Numbered from the stretch's first letter, positions 1 to 11,656 are shown. The stretch is 45,162 nt of DNA from Dimargaris cristalligena (GCA_027576995.1 JANBQC010000187.1:1-45162), one strand, 5' to 3'. Notes: generated by a model from the sequence alone, not told the origin. Numbers and translations: made by a program.

Positions 1-80
1 CTCATCAGGGGCGTACTTCTGATAAGTGCAAAAAATAGATAAAAAATAAAAGTAGGTAAAAAATGTGGTAAGTTCACCAC
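1..80. repeat. Dispersed repeat, copy 1 (matches 44699-44778)
   Basis: The first ~76 bases match 44699-44778 almost base for base, with an occasional CpG difference (gcgtac here, gtatcc there). Both copies end in an inverted repeat, TGTGGTAA-GT-TTACCACA at the second site (imperfect here). At the second site the repeat ends a GT...AG-bounded insert in a decayed secreted-protein gene, so this copy may be the edge of another relic of that gene lying mostly left of the window. Confidence 0.8.
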
Positions 81-193
81 ACCTGGTCTTACTTATAGCC
101 CATCATAATACTGACTAATGCAGCTATGGTTTAAGGGAATAGTTTTTAGAATGGGCAGATCCTATACAACATTTCTTTATGTACTATGGCTTC

Positions 194-800
194 TGTTACC
201 TGGGTTATCTACTCTTAATCCATTAAGAGTACTGTAGGTAGGCTTCTAATGGTAGGTGGGGCTTAGACTTGGCCAAGTGGGCTACTAGCATTAGGTATAG
301 CAAGGTACTAACCAAATAAAGGCAGGTGTAGTTAGCTATGCAAGGGATGTGCAGCAGTGCATACTTACTGGTTAGTATAATGGGATAAGTATATATTAGG
401 AGTTTATTAGGGGTAAACTAGGGGATATGAATAAGCTAAAGATCCTAACTGGTCCCAAGGGGGCCTAGTTATATATAAACAGGGACTACTCCAAAGGGAG
501 GTCCCTAAGGGAAAGTACTGTGTAACTAAGGTATTGATAAGTGGGCCAGCTGGATGGTCCTTGTATCTGGAAGACTCTCATGGGAACCTGAAGAGTCTTT
601 GGATTAATGGTTGAGTGATTAGTGCAAACACTGGGGGGTCCAGCCAAAGGGTGGTATATGATAAATGATGGCCCCATAGTACCAGGGGTGACCATGGGGG
701 ATTTAATATGGTGCTATAAGGCCTGACATAGTGGGTAATCATCTAGCCAGATTAGGTCAGATTAGAAGGGCCAATAGTACCACTTTGTAGGGATTTAAAT
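194..800 (+). repeat. Left long inverted-repeat arm of the 5' element
   Basis: About 600 bp, nearly free of CpG, aligning with 40502-41090 in the same orientation and with 5350-5862 and 41640-42233 in reverse complement. Shared blocks include gcttctaatggtaggtgggg near 242 and the accaggggtgaccatggg block near 680. Short ORFs crossing it are frame noise. Confidence 0.8.
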
Positions 801-2710
801 GATATCAATGGGATAACAGGAAGAAAATTTATGTTTAATCAATAGTATTTACTTCATCTAGTGGGTTTTTTGTTATACAGCTTAGTTGAATCTTTCCCAA
901 ATGGTACCTACTTAGTACGTAGACCCAAAAGTACTTTCCCTTTATGTATTAAGCAGTTAACATGGAATTGGCCCTTAAATAAACTATTTACTGTGAAAAC
1001 TATTATACCAACACACTGAAAAGGTTCAATAGCTGATTCAAAGCTGGGTATATACTCTTCTGCAGAGGTGTTAAGAGTAATAAATTATTACTTCCAGACA
1101 AGTTAGAGGATCCTTTCTTCTAATAACTAGTCCCTGTTGTTTTTTTAAATATTCACTACCCATTATCATTAGAATGTAAAATGGTATAGGTACCTTAAGA
1201 TAAGCGTCCCAAGTAGCCTTACCAGATTCTTCTGAGTGGGTTATAAAGCTTAATCATTCAGTCATTAGCTAATGTAGACCAATTAATCAATATGTAATTA
1301 TTCATTGCCATAATACGACTTTGGTATTTGAAAAGGGGCCATTGGAATACCGGCAGAACGAAATAATATACATTGTAGGCAAAACCTATTATTTAGTTAT
1401 AGTACAGTGCAATATGTCAATAGCAGTCAAATGCAATAAATTATATATGGTTTATTGGATAAAAATAATAAAGATATTAACCACCCAGTACTAGGGGGTG
1501 GCAGGAGCACTTGGGTTTCATAATAACCAATGAGATTATATCCACCCATCATGCTGGTAGTTAAACTAGCCCTGTTAATTACCAAGTGAACTGTTATAAT
1601 AGTATTAAACTACCTGGCATTAATGATACTGGACCTGGGCTGCCAACAGCGAGAGTGATGGTGCACATCACAACATGGTTACCTCCGACCTGTAGTCGCA
1701 TGCATTTAATCACTTATTATATTTGATCCGCATTGGTGGCTAATTAGGAATATAGGGAAGTCCTCTGGCAAACACTTAATCCCTATAGTCCAGGCAGTTT
1801 ACAGGAGTCCTAAAGAGCCGGAGAGAACAAAGTACCCAAAATAGATTATATTCAGTAATGTATTTAAATAGGCTAGACCTCCCAACCATAAGTGGCTGGC
1901 GGGAGTCTAAGGAAGCTGAGGGGCTTCCAATAGCGACAGTAATTACGCTTCATTCAGGACATGGATGTGATTCGGAAGAGCAGGAAAGACCGCTGACAAC
2001 TAGGACTATCGCAAATAGTAATACAGATAAATGGTGCCTGAGAACGTTTAAAGATGGCTTAGTTATAGAATGAGAACGAGAGATCCCCATCACCAGCTCC
2101 AAGATTTTGTTGAATGTGTCTTAGGCAATAATCCCACTAGTGACTATATTACCTACGCCTAAAACGAGTAACGGGAGCCAGGGCACTAGCAATACAATGC
2201 GAAGGATGCTTTATAGATAAAAAATAAGGTAGATATCGATAGGTTGAGCTAACTAATAAACAGGATTGGATAATAATCACTAACTAAATAATCGACTAAA
2301 GCAGTTGACTCAGCTTAATATATCTGATCAGACCAATGCTATAGACAGAAAACCAATGTAGAATACATTGGTCGATGCTGCTCGAAGATATAATGAATAT
2401 AGTATATATAATAGATGAATCAGGCTACAGGAATGGCTGGGGGGAGAGGGATCCTATGATAAGTTGTAATTCTCGTTCCTAGTTGATGGAACTAGGCAAC
2501 AATGGTACCTAGTTCCCAAAGAGTAGTCGACTTTAATCCCATTGATTATTAAGCACGACAATGTGGTCAAAGAAAGTGAGGAAGGGGGGTATACCATGTT
2601 CGGGATGGCTTCAGAACACCTCATTTGAGAGGAAGCTATCAAAGATACGAAGAGGTGAGTCCAATGAAACGCCAGAGGTACCATGGGTTAGGATAATTAC
2701 CAGCCTAGGA
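801..2710. other. Interior of the 5' element, no convincing gene
   Basis: The first ~800 bp is AT-rich and CpG-poor; from about 1630 CpG becomes normal. An open frame at 1858-2073 (+, 71 codons) and overlapping frames at 2454-2749 on both strands have no recognisable family, signal peptide or splice context, so they are not called. The 1630-2700 part belongs to the same CpG-normal island as the orphan gene downstream and may hold its unrecognised 3' sequence. Confidence 0.5.
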
Positions 2711-3460
2711 TCAATTGAAATCCCATACCACACCATCATATTCCAGTGAAAATTCTATTCCCAAAGGGGTTGTTTTCAGCAATACATCTTGGATGCGACG
2801 AATATTTAAAACCTCCAGGACGGAGGCAACCTCTTCCGGGCAAATAATGAACAAGTCTGCTTTGGTATCCATTTCGGCGACATTATCCAGACCCGATTCG
2901 AGCCAACCTTCAATTTTATCATCATCAACGACCAATTGATACGATTCATACGATTCATACGATTCATTCGATTCATTCGATTCATTCGATTCATTCGATT
3001 CATCCGATTCATCCGGTAGGTCCACTTTAAGGCAGAGGAGATAGGTTTTGCAAATATTGGGATCCTTATTATCTTGTACATTAAGGAATCCAACCGTACC
3101 ACGATGGAACATGCCGGATTCCATGTAGCCATGGGTGACATTCTGGTAAAACGCGTAGCAGCAGGATACATTCGTCAAACAATATTGAATGGCCTGGGTT
3201 ACCTTGTCCTTGGCATAGAGGGCGTCTATGAGTATTCAATCGATACCGTGGTAGGAAATGAAAATCAGAAGTGACATGTGAGTTATAATATAAATGGGAC
3301 ATTAAGGTAATATTATACTGTGGTAGCCAAATGTACAGTATCCAAAGCACATCTTTGAAAATGATGTTTTTGGATATGACAGATACTGATAAGTACCTCA
3401 CTTACCCGAGTCATTCTTCGGCGCCCGTTCATTGTCGAATACTAACCAATGGACATCCAT
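2711..3460 (-). CDS. Orphan two-exon gene with acidic X-Glu-Ser tripeptide repeat
   Basis: Function unknown. Exon 1 is 3406-3460 and exon 2 is 2711-3225, joined over a 180 nt intron (3226-3405) with donor GTAAGT and acceptor ATAG; the phases match exactly and give 189 aa. The ATG at 3460 directly follows an in-frame TAA, which supports the start. The N-terminal half (about 20-90) is Cys/Tyr-rich with no clear signal peptide or membrane segment. Then come eight tripeptides (2 DES, 4 NES, 2 YES) encoded by a 9 bp repeat, and an acidic C-terminal half ending in DGVVWDFN. A TATAAATA box sits ~255 bp upstream. Base composition is richer in GC and CpG than the flanks. No family was recognised. The splice junction is inferred from sequence only. 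Confidence 0.6.
2940..3014 (-). repeat. 9 bp tandem repeat inside the orphan gene
   Basis: About eight in-frame copies of a 9 bp unit (plus strand: cgattcatt / cgattcata / cgattcatc). On the coding strand each unit is X-GAA-TCG, where the first codon moves from GAT through AAT to TAT by single first-base changes. Copy number could vary between strains. Confidence 0.9.
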
Positions 3461-3714
3461 TTAAAATAAGTTGGTGGTTAATGATACTGAAAGTGGCCTG
3501 GAATGCTATACTTGAACACGGGTCAAACGCCACTAAAATAAAAATAATGAAACAGAAAATTTAAATTCTGGATCCGAGGGTATAGCGATAATATAAAATG
3601 GCTGAATTAACAAAATCTGATGAGGTAAAGAGTCAGGGTTCGAAGTAGGAGGTGTGCGAGATAATGAACTTAACGCAGTGTACGCTGGAGCAGAGCTAGC
3701 TGGATAAGGGGCCT

Positions 3715-3722
3715 TATTTATA
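3715..3722 (-). promoter_or_regulatory. TATA box of the orphan gene
   Basis: The minus strand reads TATAAATA, about 255 bp before the ATG at 3460. The implied leader is long (~220 nt) and may hold an intron. The same core motif precedes the secreted-protein gene near 37940. Confidence 0.45.
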
Positions 3723-4765
3723 TCCGCACATTATAGCTAGTCAAGATGTATTTCAGAGTACGCTTTTTTTATGATCACTGCATTCCCGACATAATCTTTT
3801 GGGTATTAACGGGGTTCTTCCGGTGAATCCTTGTGGTATACGCCTGGTTTGATGACAAAACAGAAAAACCAACAATGAGTTTAGCCTATTTATGGAATGT
3901 ATAGTTATATGCCTTTGTTAGGGGTCCTACGCAAGGACTTCTATGTGTGATGGTCAAGATTACATATCAATGGGTGTGTAATTTTGGACCAGACGTATTT
4001 ATCTTAATCTCTTTCAGAAGCCTCTTTGCTTCAAATGAATGGTTAGTCATTGTTTACTACATTTGTTAGAATCCATTGTATTGGATCAGGAGTTCAGTGG
4101 CTAAAACATCCTACTTGGTGGTTATGCATTTCTTTCATTCAGCAATGTGATTTACAAGGTATTCCAGAATAGGTACTGGTGGGAAAAGTAGTGATATTAT
4201 GTAAAGAGGACCACTTCTGGGGGTTTGATCTAGCCGTACACCTGATACAAATAAACCCTGTAGCACAAAGAGGCTGGCCAGTGTTAGTATATTCCGTATT
4301 AACCCATTCAACAATGTCAGACCAAGAGATGCAGACTATTTATTTGGATATTTCACAGGAACTGGCCCATTGTTGTGGGACATAGTGACATTTAGATGGT
4401 AAGAGATATACTATAGTTCGACCAGCCAGTATCCACATGTAAGTGGGCCTAGTCCTTTTGTTTCCCACTCCCAGTCCAAGGTTTCTGGAGCCTTCCAATG
4501 TAATGACGGATTTCATATCTTAAAATGTGACCCACATGGGCCCTCCAGTTCTTTTATGCTTAAAATAAGTGTGTGAAAGAGGCACCTTCACCATGGGATA
4601 TATAATGCATTCTAAACTTATGGTTGGAAAGGTGGGAGTAAATAACATGTGGGCTAGCATATGATTAAATTAAACCATTTTGGCTATTTTATGGCTGGTC
4701 AAGAGGTATTATTGTGGGAGTTTCTTGGCTAGATGAGGCATAGATGTTGTCTAAAATAAACCTAT

Positions 4766-4786
4766 TATATATATATATATATATAT
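4766..4786. repeat. (TA)n microsatellite
   Basis: Ten or more uninterrupted TA dinucleotides in the AT-rich element interior. Confidence 0.9.
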
Positions 4787-5204
4787 TAAAAATATAGGAT
4801 GAGAAATGGATAACTTTATACAGCCTGGGCAGGATATATAGAATGGTATTTAATGAATAGAATACCAAAGTAAATGGGAATCCTAAAGGTGGTTGTTTCA
4901 TCTTCACTTCACTGACTCTCCCTCAGTGTCCTAATATTATAGTTAACCTGTGAATGTTACAGCCTTGGGGGGCCTATTGTATACTTTGGCACATAGTATC
5001 CCTCTTAATGTATAGTTCTAAATTTTTTATTTGCTAATAATATGAATTGGGTTTAAAATAAACTAGCCTTAAATATGTTGGAAATTCATTTCTCCCACTC
5101 CTCCAAATCCTTTACTCTAATTGGCCTGTCCTATACCCAGGACTATATTGTATCTATGATTATTTCACCCTATACTTGGAACAACGTTTTTATCATCATT
5201 GCTG

Positions 5205-5285
5205 CTAGTTCTAACACAATAAAACCAACTGCAGGCATCTAGCTTTGCCCCTGGCAGTTCTTTCTCTCACCTTTAAATATTTTAT
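5205..5285 (-). repeat. Hairpin-containing dispersed repeat (inverted relative to 45010-45085)
   Basis: The reverse complement aligns with 45010-45085: shared agagaaagaac, gcaaagctagatgcc and ttttattg blocks. The core forms a hairpin whose outer arms are AACTGC (5227-5232) and GCAGTT (5254-5259). In the other copy the arms are AACCGC and GCGGTT. Confidence 0.75.
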
Positions 5286-5349
5286 AGTTGTATTTAAAGG
5301 TACTTGCATTTACCATCAATTTATATTTCCAATAAAATATACTACCCTA

Positions 5350-5862
5350 CTAAACTAACCTTAATCTAGCCCAGCTAAGCCCACGCCTATATTAGGCCTT
5401 ATTGTGCCATATTTCAGTTCCCATAGCTACTCCTAGTACTATAGGATAATCCTATATTATTTTATAACCTTCCCACCTGGATTCTACTCTTTACACAAAT
5501 CACTCATTTGTGAGTCTAAAGTCTCTCCCAGCTACTATTAGAGTATTCTGGATCACAGAAACTATCCAGTTAGTATATTTACCTATCTCTTTAGTCTTAG
5601 CAGTATTTATCTTAAGCACCTCCATTTAGCAATATCCCTATATATATAATAAATCCTATATATACTAACTCCCTCATACTAACTAGTAAGTGTGTACTTC
5701 TGTATATCCCTTATATATACTGTACACTATTCCTTTATTAGGTAGTATTGTACCCTTCTGCCTAATACTAGTGGCCACTTAGTAAAGCCTAAGCCAGGTC
5801 TACTATTAGAAGCCTATTACTAGGACTTTTGGTAGACTAAGATTAGTTAGTATATGTGATAG
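5350..5862 (-). repeat. Right inverted-repeat arm of the 5' element
   Basis: Reverse-complement copy of 194-800 and a same-strand match to 41640-42233 (for example cttatagagccatatt there against cttattgtgccatatt here). It is more decayed than the others, with many C-to-T and G-to-A differences. Confidence 0.75.
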
Positions 5863-6693
5863 TTAGTATATATAGCTATTATTAGTACTCGTGTTTTAAC
5901 AACTTAAAACTCCCCATGCTAATTGCATGATTAAATAAATCTAATTACCTAGGGGCACCTACCATTATCTAGCTACTTACTTCCCTTTAACCCAGTTTTA
6001 TTGATGCCCCTTTAGTATTTACAATACCTATATGGGCAGAATTTAGTACAGATGTGTAGGGTCTTAGTGGAAATATAAAAAATAAAATTGGGAAGAATAT
6101 GATTTAATCAGCTGTGTCAGTCATACAATGGGGTTTTAAGCTGTAGGGAAACTAAACCTGCCCCATATCTATACCCCATAATTACTTAGTTCCTATTTCC
6201 TATCTATATACTGTACCGTCTAACGAACCTTTGATATCTTTTAGGTTGCTTCCCTAGGAGACCTTTACCTGTCTGCCCGGCCACATAAGGTCGCGCACAC
6301 TGATATCGCCAATTCAGTGAACCTATTTATCATATGTCACCAGCTTATTATGATGTGTACTCTGTATAGCGTGCATTTCGCAACCCCATTCTGATAGTGT
6401 CTGCTGAAAAACACCTTGATCTAGGATATCCTAACATTTACTAGAATTCTGACATACAACATAAGTAAACAAAATACCAAAACACAGCTGAATATTGCAT
6501 TATGGGGTTCATATATATCCACTCTTTATGTATTGTATAGATACACATTCATACATAAAAATATATAGGTAGGTGGGAGGTAATAATAGGTTAACACCGG
6601 CGAATAAAAAAACCCACACACCCCTTCGAATAAGGAAATCAAAGGCCAATCCCCATTTCATACTTCATCTAATACTTTCGGATGTTATATAAC
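5863..6693. other. Repeat-relic intergenic DNA
   Basis: 5930-6040 aligns with 43850-43950 (shared ggcacctac, atctagct/ctctagct, cttccctt and atgggcag blocks), which is the 3' part of a GT...AG insert plus the following exon start in the decayed secreted-protein gene. This is therefore a relic of another family copy. The remainder to 6693 has no gene I can support; it includes the 3' flank of the PABA synthase gene. Confidence 0.55.
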
Positions 6694-9600
6694 TTAGGCG
6701 ACCGTGTCGTTTGGTGTTCCCACTAGGTCGCGTATGGCGGGCCATACAGCCGAGAACTTGGTCAATACTTCGTCATATTCCCGATCGGGGTCTGATAAAA
6801 CAGTGATGGCCCCACCCGCTCCCAAGTACACCTGCGATCCCTGGTTGCCCACAATGGTAGTACGGATAACGACGCTCATATCCATTGCACCATGGACCGA
6901 AAAGTAGCCCAAACAACCGGAATATAAACCACGGGCTCCGTGCGCCCGATTGAAATCGAGATTCTGGAGCCAATGGCCACCACTACTGACATGGGGTTCG
7001 GAGGTTGGCTGTTCGACTTGCGGTTGTTGTTGCTGTTGGGTTGAATCATCATCTCGCTGTATACATGGTTTGGTTGGCTCTATGAAGTCACCGGATCCTG
7101 TGGAAGGTGACAGGGCCAGGGGTGGGGTTGGGGCTGGGGCTAGCGTGGCTCCGTTGCCAAGAACCACTGGTTGGAGCCGCAGTTCACTTTCCAGAGTTTC
7201 CAGTATTTCCACGGACCGGTGTTTCGGTGCACCCGTCATGGATCCGGGTGGAAAGCACGACGTAAGGCACTGCACGGCCCCCACTTGTGGTCGCAGCTGA
7301 CCTCGTACAGTAGTTACCATTTGGTGGACCGTTTGGTAACTCTCAATGACCATTAAGTGGGGCACGTGCACACTCGACGGTACACAGTCGGTAAATAGAT
7401 CGTGGCGGATTAAATCCACGATCATGAGGTTTTCCGCCCGTTCTTTAACATCGTGGGCGAGGTCGACGGCCAACTGTTGGTCATGAGCTTCGTGGGTTGC
7501 CCAGCATACGAAGCAATCGGGGACTGGACGTATGGGGGTAGCGGCGGGACTGGGCAGCACGGAGGTAGACGGGGAACTGGGGGTAGGCGACTGCAGACGC
7601 GAAGCCAACGTAGCAGAAGCGGGTGTTCCGGGATTCGAGCTACCCCAGAGACCGGACGGCGGACTGGCCACCGGGGTGTATAAATCATCGGCAACCTGGA
7701 AACACGAGCAGCCGGGGTAGACGGGCCGGCGAGCGGTCCCCTTAATCGGTTTCATTTCGGCCCACCGAACCGAACCGTCAGTCGTATTTTCAGCTGGGCC
7801 CCGCTCAACCTTGCCGTTCTCTCCTACTTTAGCTTCGAGATCGGATACCGAGACGGCCAAAAACCGCTCCGGGCTAGTACTGGCAATGACCAATTCAATA
7901 TCCGCCCAATAGAGGAATGCCGCATACGGAGCCGGATTATGCCGGCGAACCCGCAGGTAAAAATCTAGGGCTTGGGTGAATCCCCGGATAGGCTGGCGGA
8001 GGGGGGCCACGAGCGGAGTGGTTAGGCATAATTCGTAAGATTCGCCCCGTTGGATATAATCGAGCGACTTTTCAATGGCCCGTACATAATCGACCCGGGG
8101 GGTGGTATACACATGGACGTCGTTGGAGTTCAATGGCGCGGTCGGCGGCTTAGTGCTACTGGAGGAAATCTGGGTCCGACTGATACGCCGGTCCAGGTCG
8201 TCTAAACTTAATTTGGCCATTTGAGGGGGCCGAGTAGCCCATTCCTTAATTCGGTTGGTCATACGTTGGGTCCAGGCCCGACCGTCCGCGTAATTGAGAC
8301 CCAGTCCAATGGTGTCTGCTATTGATAAACTCGGCGATTGGGCTGGGCTGTGGGTAGGGGTGCGAACTAAGGTCAACAAATATATACTACCTGTGTCGTG
8401 GTCCAGAGTCATGCACCGGTCGGTAAAACCAAACGTAGCATCGGGCCAACTAGTAGATAGAGACGTCGTTGATGGTGGCGAATTCGATGGTGTATCCAAT
8501 GAGACTGTGGGCTGATCACCCGATGGGGAAGCACCCATGGTTTCGGCCTTCATATCGTAACCCATAATGCCCACTAGTCCACACCGGAAGGCCAAGGCGG
8601 TGGGGATGGAGTTGGCAATGTCCAATTCGGTTGTTTCCCAGGGTTGCAATACTGAACTTGTCTCCACGTCAGGTAGCCAGTGGGCCAGCCATTGCCAAAA
8701 CGTGGTAGGTGGATCCCCACCGTTAGTTGACAAGGAGGATCGCGGCCGCAGATTCTCGGATAGTTTGGCTTCATACACCAGCTCGGCCATCGGTTTAGTA
8801 GGCGAGTGCCGAAGAGCCGTCACGGTTTTAGAGGCCAATCGGTAACGCATAGTACAGGCCCCGGAACCGGTAAAGTCACCGAAGTAAGAGAACCGGGATT
8901 GCGGGGAACCCTTCCGGGCGCTGTCAAGCCAAAACGCGGCGGGGGATGAACTGTAAAGATGGCGAAATAAAGCTGATTCATCTCGGTCCGGGGAAATAAA
9001 GGTGGCTTTGGACATAATGCCGGGAAGGGCCTGGCAATAAACGCTAAATTGGGGGGCCGGGGCAGCGGCAGGTGGGGCTAGTCCAGGTTTACCTTTGAGT
9101 TCCCTTGTGGGAATCGACAAGTGGCGGCCCATATTGATATCCGGGATCGAACTGTTATACCGCCACCGGGACATTTCCTGCACAGCGATGGGTAAAGTTG
9201 AAGGGCGCTGGGTCTTTGCTAGACCAGTTGGAGAGGATGGTGTGGATGTTGGTACGGATTGGCACCAGTAATCGTCGACCATTTGGAAGAAATTATCTAG
9301 CATGGACCGACCGGCTGTGGTGCAAACGGATTCAGGGTGGAATTGCACTCCGTAGAGAGGTAGGGTCCGGTGCCGAAGGGCCATTACCACCCGCGCCGTT
9401 TCAGTGGCCGATACGGCGTCGTGGGTCCATGCGATAGGAATGATTGATTCCGGCAGAGGATCTGTACCATCGTAAATCATTTTTGTTGAGGTTCATTTTT
9501 TTTTCGAGTAAAAAATCATAGTAAATAAGCGAGGATGGGTGAGATGTCATTATGATTCACTAGATATATAGAGAGCAATTAATATATCCAAGGGGAAACC

Positions 9601-10454
9601 CCCAAAACATGAATAGCCATGAGGCATTATAGGGTGGGTGGGAAATATAGGGGTGACTTACCGTGAACGGAGAGAGAATGATAGCGTACGGCACGGAATG
9701 GAGAGGGAATACCTTGGAATAAGGCGTTGGTATGATTATTCGCCGAGGCGTCCGCGTGGTGAACCAACGATACCTGGCCGTGGAAAATGGCCGGGGCTTG
9801 CTTGACTTCTGATCCGAACGCAGCGGCGATGGCCTGGTGCCCGAGGCAAACCCCAAAGATGGGCGGCAGTACCATCGCGCCCATTACTGCCCCATGGTCT
9901 CTTCCTTTTGAAATAGGCTTCGCCGGCAAATTAATCCAGGGGGGCGGATACTGGCCATGCTGGGCGTTGGCGGTCACTGCTAGTCGTAGTGACTCGGGGC
10001 CGGCCGACGCCCCGGAACTACCGGGAACTAAAGAGTACGTCCCACCCGCCACCGCCCCTTGCTCGCAGGCCGTAGGGGTGGTAGAGCGAGCGACCAGTTC
10101 GGCGTCGCGGTAAGCGGCCAAAAGGTCCCCAGCCACCCCCAGATCCCGGTACCGGCTGGAACTATCCGTACCCCATCCTTCTTGGTCAGGTGGTCCTCCG
10201 CCTGGATAGAGGTCCCGGGGACTGCCGGGCCCGGGCGATATAATAACGGCGTCCACATGGGGCAATATGCGGGTACGTACATGGTCCCAATCGTACTGGT
10301 CATTACGAATGAGGACGACTTGGGCTAGGTCTTGCTCATCGCGCCAAAGGTGAAATAGGTTGTGGGTGTAGGAATCGTAATTGTCGATAATGAGGACTCG
10401 GGGTGCCGCCTGCCGGGCTAGTGTAGGAGTAGGAATAGGGATAGAAGAGCCCAT
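6694..10454 (-). CDS. ABZ1: Para-aminobenzoate (aminodeoxychorismate) synthase, fused PabA-PabB
   Basis: Makes 4-amino-4-deoxychorismate from chorismate and glutamine, the first step from chorismate to PABA and folate; cytosolic. Exon 1 is 9662-10454, exon 2 is 6694-9461, intron 9462-9661 (GTAAGT...CAG), giving 1186 aa. The glutaminase domain has DNYDSYTHNL near 24, GVCLGHQ with the catalytic Cys203, and GVQFHPES with His306/Glu308. The chorismate domain has PIKGT at 836-840, the Lys form typical of PabB and not anthranilate synthase (PIAGT), plus DLIRHDL, PPGSMTGAPK and SGCLGYF. The start at 10454 has a good Kozak context; an in-frame ATG 28 codons upstream (10538) is possible. Odd: ~115 low-complexity residues separate SPGPGSP and GVCLGHQ, far more than usual in this family, and the PabB part has further Ser/Pro/Thr-rich inserts, so the protein is long for the family. 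Confidence 0.93.
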
Positions 10455-10848
10455 GGCCACGAACCGACCAAATGAGGTTGGAGTGAAGGTATGTGGGAGG
10501 GAGAGAGAACGAGGCGACGGACACAGGCACTCTTTCACAAACCCCAGGTGGTTATGGGGCGAAATGGGGCGGCCGACGTGGGCTTGTAATATAAGTGAAA
10601 AATTGCTGGCAGCTAATATAATAAAACGATAATGAATACAGCTAATAGATATTTATGCGAATACTACGGCAACGGACACCGACAAGCACTTTGGTATATG
10701 TGTAAATATCAATAATTAATGATTGATCCATAAAAAAAGTCGGCAGCAAGTAAGACAAGGTAAGAAGCTACATTATGTGGGTACTGCTGCTGCACACATC
10801 GAGTGCCGAAAAAAAGCCCCAACTTGGCATGATTATAAATTGGGGAAA
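10455..10848. other. Intergenic, PABA synthase 5' flank
   Basis: Putative promoter/leader of the minus-strand PABA synthase gene and the 3' side of the neighbouring orphan. No clear TATA box or further ORF. Confidence 0.4.
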
Positions 10849-11387
10849 TTAGGCCAAACTAAACCATATCGGCAGGTGCGACCAACCTATTGGTGGCATT
10901 CCTAATTCTACACCGCATGTGAGCGCGGGATAAGAGCAACTGACAGCCGATCCAACCGAACTCCCCCCATACACACAATACGCACGTGGTATGTATGAAC
11001 TATAGGAAACCGTAAGTAAGTTCACACCGCCCTCAGACTGGTTGGGAAACTTGGGCGACAGGATGGGGCTGAAAAGGAAAGGAACGCACGGGACATCCTC
11101 GGGGGGTGATTGGTTGATGGTTATCTGAAAAAGGTGGGGATGTGCTCTATTGGCGGATGATACTCCTCCGGATTTAGTTGAAGCTAACACCTTGGGCTGG
11201 ATTAATTCGATATGCCCGAATTGGCCATTCACTTGGTCTACCAACCCTAATGTAACCCATTCGGCCGAGTTTAGTAAGTAAATGATCCTACAAAAATGGT
11301 ACTGTGTCCCATTTACCTAACCGTTGGGGTTAGAGGGGGGATTGCATTGTCCAAGACTCCCCCTAAAAAATACGATCTAACATTCAT
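10849..11387 (-). CDS. Hypothetical orphan protein, possibly with a very short intron
   Basis: A long open frame (10849-11287) starts without an ATG. If the 29 nt stretch 11288-11316, which begins GTAAAT and ends TTTTTGTAG, is removed as an intron, the frame joins exactly to an upstream ATG exon (11317-11387), giving 169 aa. The first ~70 residues look protein-like; the C-terminal third is Ser/Tyr/Pro/Cys-rich. There is no recognised domain, signal peptide or membrane segment. It lies between, and on the same strand as, the PABA synthase and glycerophosphodiesterase genes. A 29 nt intron would be exceptional, so the real upstream exon may be elsewhere or the frame may be non-coding. Confidence 0.35.
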
Positions 11388-11656
11388 ACCCGGCTCACTT
11401 GACCCTAAAATTAAACAACTAATTGGGACCACCCTTTACAAAATGCCTACATAATTCCATTATAATAGAGGATGAACTAATCTAACTTCATCCCAATAAG
11501 ATGGGTTTTAACTAACCGCCAGTAAACACAGTAGCCAGATAAACAGGCATGATCTAATGTCCCGTAACTAAATTATCTAAATTATCTAAATAAAATCGAA
11601 TAAGCGTATAGGAGATCATATAACGAATAGTAAAATTGGAGGGGGGGTAGGGTTAT

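Larger units (their letters stand above)
3723..5349. other. Interior of the 5' element, AT-rich, no convincing gene
   Basis: CpG falls again after about 3900. Short open frames at 4179-4385 (+) and 4689-4907 (-) lack any coding signature. The stretch holds a TA dinucleotide run (4766-4786) and a hairpin repeat at 5205-5285. Confidence 0.5.
194..5862. mobile_element. Putative 5.7 kb element or segment bounded by ~600 bp inverted repeats
   Basis: The stretch 194-800 reappears in reverse complement at about 5350-5862. The outer ends read TGTTACCTGGGTT on the left and the complement of a decayed GTGATA...TAAGATTAG on the right. The same arms bound the 1.7 kb element at 40502-42233, so this is a repeated structure and not a chance palindrome. 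No transposase, reverse transcriptase or helicase can be read inside. The interior carries a two-exon orphan gene (2711-3460). No target-site duplication was recognised. Either this is one large non-autonomous element with a cargo gene, or two solo arms happen to flank unrelated DNA. Confidence 0.5.

Noticed and set aside
3204..3245. In-frame TGA in the orphan gene upstream of 3178, suggesting a pseudogene or a 21 nt intron
   Set aside because: The TGA lies inside the 180 nt intron 3226-3405, which joins to an ATG exon in correct phase, so no stop remains.
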